A stretch of DNA of 64,000 nt from Mesorhizobium loti (GTDB lineage Bacteria; Pseudomonadota; Alphaproteobacteria; Rhizobiales; Rhizobiaceae), in contig CP050293.1 in the NCBI GenBank assembly GCA_014189435.1, forward strand, positions 5,585,001-5,649,000, read 5' to 3'. The notes beneath the pieces are model-generated. The model worked only from the letters and a program-made list of their open reading frames with translations. It was not told the DNA's origin and did no database searches. The translations under genes and the position numbers were made by a program. Each line of letters starts with the position of its first letter. The first letter of the stretch is position 1. Below are positions 61,878 through 64,000 of the stretch, piece after piece.

Positions 61878-64000
61878 TTGCGTTTGCTTTTTGCCTTGCT
61901 GCTGACGCTCATGACCGCCGCCACGGCGATGGCTGAGCGGCGCGTAGCCTTGGTCATCGCCGCCGACGACTACCGCCTGATCCGGCCGCTTGCCAACCCG
62001 GTTCATGACGGCGAGGCGATGGAAGCGGTGCTGAAGAAGCTCGGCTTCGAGGTCGTTCTCGAAACCAATCGCGACCTGCGGCGCATGCGCCGCGCGCTCG
62101 ACGATTTTCGCGACGATGCCAAAGGCGCCGATGTGGCGCTGGTCTATTTCTCCGGCCATGGCGTGGAAATCTCGGGCAACAACCGGCTGCTGCCGGTCGA
62201 CGCCGACGCCTCCTCGCTCGATGCCCTGGAGAAGACCAGCCTGCCGTTGGAGGAGGTGCGCGACACCGTGGCGGCCACCGCCAAGGTCGGCTTGATCATG
62301 CTCGATGCCTGCCGCAGCGATCCCTTCTCGGGAAGCAGCGGTGAAGGGCGCGGCGCGACGTCGCTGGCCAAGGATGTCGCCGACAAGGTGAAGCCGGGTC
62401 TCGGCCGGACTGGCCGCGCGGAAAACATCCTGTTTGCCTTTTCCGCCGCACCGGGTGAGACGGCCGCCGACGGAGCCGGCCAGAACTCGCCATTCACGAC
62501 GGCGCTGACCAAATATCTCGGCACCGACGGGCTCGAGATCCGATCGGTGCTGACGCTGGTGCAGCAGGAGGTCTACGACCTGTCGCGCGGCAAGCAACTG
62601 CCTTACGTCGAGAGCGGCCTGCCGCAGCTCTTTTTGCCGCGAAAGCCAGGCAGGATTTGCCCGAGCGCGAGCGCCTGTTGCTCGCCATGGCCGATGTGAC
62701 GCCCGAAATGCGCGGCCAGGTCGAGCAGATCGCCAGTGACGCCGATATGCCGCTGGCGCCGCTTTATGGCGCGCTGATCGGTCTCGACACCAAGCACCTT
62801 TCCGCCGAGAGCCTGGACGCCAGCCTACGCGAGGCGGCGGACGCCTTCGTCAAGGTGCGCGGCGAGATGAAGACGCTGGCCGCCGACGATCCGCGTGTGG
62901 CGGAACTGCGCCGGCAGGCCGAGGAGCAACTGGCCCTGGGCGCCTTCGACGCGGCACAGGCAAAGCTGGCGGAAGCGGCCGATATCGACGAAGTGTCGCG
63001 CAAGGCGCTGAAGGTGAATTTCGTCGACCGCACGCTGTCGCAAGCCGCAACACTGTTCCTGTCGGCGGGCGCGGCACGCGCGGACCTCAACTATGCGGCG
63101 GCCATCAAGGGCTATGAAACCGTGCTGTCGCTGTATGGCGAGGCCGGGCAAACCTCGCTCAGCCTGGAACAGGCCGACCGCCAGAGCCGCACGCTGGAGG
63201 AACTCGGTATCCTCTATACGACGGTCGGCAATGTCGAGGCGGCCGGCCGCGCCTTTAGCGCATTGTTGGCCAACCTCGAGCAGCGGTCGCGTCAGGAAAC
63301 CGATCCAAGCGTCAAGCGCGATCTCGCCATCAGCCATATCAAGCTCGCCAACATCAAGATGGTACAAGGCGACCTGCCAACCGCCCTGGAAAACTACGAG
63401 GCCGCGAGGGACATGCTGCAGGGCCTGATCGCAAGCCTGCCGGACGAGAAAGGCTGGCTTGGCGATCTGGCCATGGCCAATGACAAGATCGGCAACGTGC
63501 TGGCGACGCAAGGCGATGTTGGCGCGGCGGCCCAGGCCTATCAGCAAAGCCTGTCGATCAAGCGGCAATTGGCCGATGCGGAGCCGGACCGCGCCTATTT
63601 GATGCGCGATCTGACCATCACCTATGATGAAATCGGCGACCTTGCCCGTACCGCCGGCCAGTTGGACAGCGCCCAGACGGCCTTTGAAGAGAGCCTGAGA
63701 ATTCGGCTGGCACTGGCCGAGAACAAACCCGATGACCCTGAGCGCCAGCGCGCCGTCTCCGTCAGCCATGAAAAGATCGGTGACGTGCTGCGCGAGCGCG
63801 GCGACCCCGCCGGTGCACTCGTGGCCTACAACCAGAGCCAGGCGATCGCCGAAGAGCTGGTGCGCCGCGACCCCAACGATACCGATTTGAAGCGCGACCT
63901 GTCGATCAGCTACGCCAAGGCCGGCAATGCGCTGAGCGACCAGAAGAGCTGGTCGCCAGCACTGGCTTCCTATCAGCAAGCGCTTGATATAGCGCGCGAA
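61878..64000 (+). pseudogene. Caspase-like (peptidase C14) protein with TPR repeats, frameshifted, 3' end outside window
   Basis: A signal peptide (MRLLFALLLTLMTAATAMA) and a caspase fold with dyad His94 (YFSGHGVEI) and Cys145 (MLDACRSDP) are followed in the given frame by a premature stop at 62697. Adding one T to the T5 run at 62631-62635 joins it to an open frame from 62636 to the window end, which has Ala-rich helices and TPR-like repeats (e.g. DLAISHIKLANIKMVQGDL, AYQQSLSIKRQLADAEP, SVSHEKIGDVLRERGDP). The TTG 61878 start is uncertain. Likely an exported caspase-TPR protein; true pseudogene or sequencing error. Confidence 0.8.

Noticed and set aside
61840..61905. 21-codon frame with a good ribosome site upstream of the caspase gene (MFAQMNKPGGG...)
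   Set aside because: Could be a leader or the true N-terminus if a T is missing at 61888-61892, but the TTG 61878 frame already gives a normal signal peptide; left as a note only.
62825..63979. 384-codon frame antisense to the TPR part of the caspase gene
   Set aside because: The plus-strand frame has TPR-like repeats and is continuous with the caspase domain; the antisense frame has repeats only as their mirror.

Overview
The window reads as chromosomal DNA of a Rhizobiales alphaproteobacterium, most likely Mesorhizobium or a close relative. The evidence is the high GC content by eye, a class II EPSP synthase very close to the Agrobacterium CP4 type, the heterotetrameric soxBDAG order, the many ABC uptake operons, and short palindromic intergenic repeats of the kind common in rhizobia. 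The assignment rests on recalled family features; no database search was run.

Layout. 1-8.1 kb: the end of a TetR regulator, then a + strand methyl-glycine operon with a dimethylglycine/sarcosine dehydrogenase-like enzyme and sarcosine oxidase soxB-soxD-soxA-soxG, tightly overlapped and probably feeding glycine betaine carbon into glycine and one-carbon units. 8.2-10.9 kb: an AraC regulator, an epoxide hydrolase and a small membrane protein. 11.0-22.1 kb: a ten-gene - strand organosulfur operon (ssuD, a flavoprotein, sfnG, a complete Liv-type ABC transporter, an SfnB-type oxidoreductase and an FMN reductase) next to a divergent GntR gene. 23.2-32.3 kb: sugar and sugar-acid catabolism (araFGH-type transporter, SDR, IlvD/Edd dehydratase, DapA-family enzyme, DgoR-like regulator, dgoD).

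32.3-41.1 kb is the most unusual region: a three-gene - strand cassette with a phosphopantetheinyl transferase, a 2091-residue NRPS and a stand-alone adenylating enzyme. The NRPS reads A-PCP-C-A-PCP and then carries a complete C-terminal LDH2-family (malate/lactate dehydrogenase type) reductase in place of a thioesterase. The second A domain lacks the amino-group-binding Asp. The LDH2 domain keeps its catalytic His but has Ser where the substrate-carboxylate Arg normally sits. This suggests reduction of a carrier-bound 2-oxo acyl or imino group.

41.4-48.5 kb is core genome: tRNA-Ala(GGC), a FYDLN acidic protein, aroA, cmk, rpsA with a strong terminator, and a MOSC protein. 48.6-57.3 kb looks like an arginine or guanidino-compound locus: SDR, a ThDP decarboxylase, a BetI-like regulator and a DDAH-like hydrolase, divergent from a polar amino acid ABC transporter and a degenerate LDH2 protein. 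57.5-64 kb holds small exported and membrane proteins, an NDUFA9-like protein, a P450, a flavodoxin-fold reductase, and a caspase-like TPR protein that runs off the end.

Two genes, an ABC permease and the caspase-TPR gene, are broken by apparent one-base losses in identical T5 tracts (TTTTTGC). These are either true pseudogenes or a shared homopolymer error. Three of three substrate-binding-protein genes are followed by strong intercistronic stem-loops.
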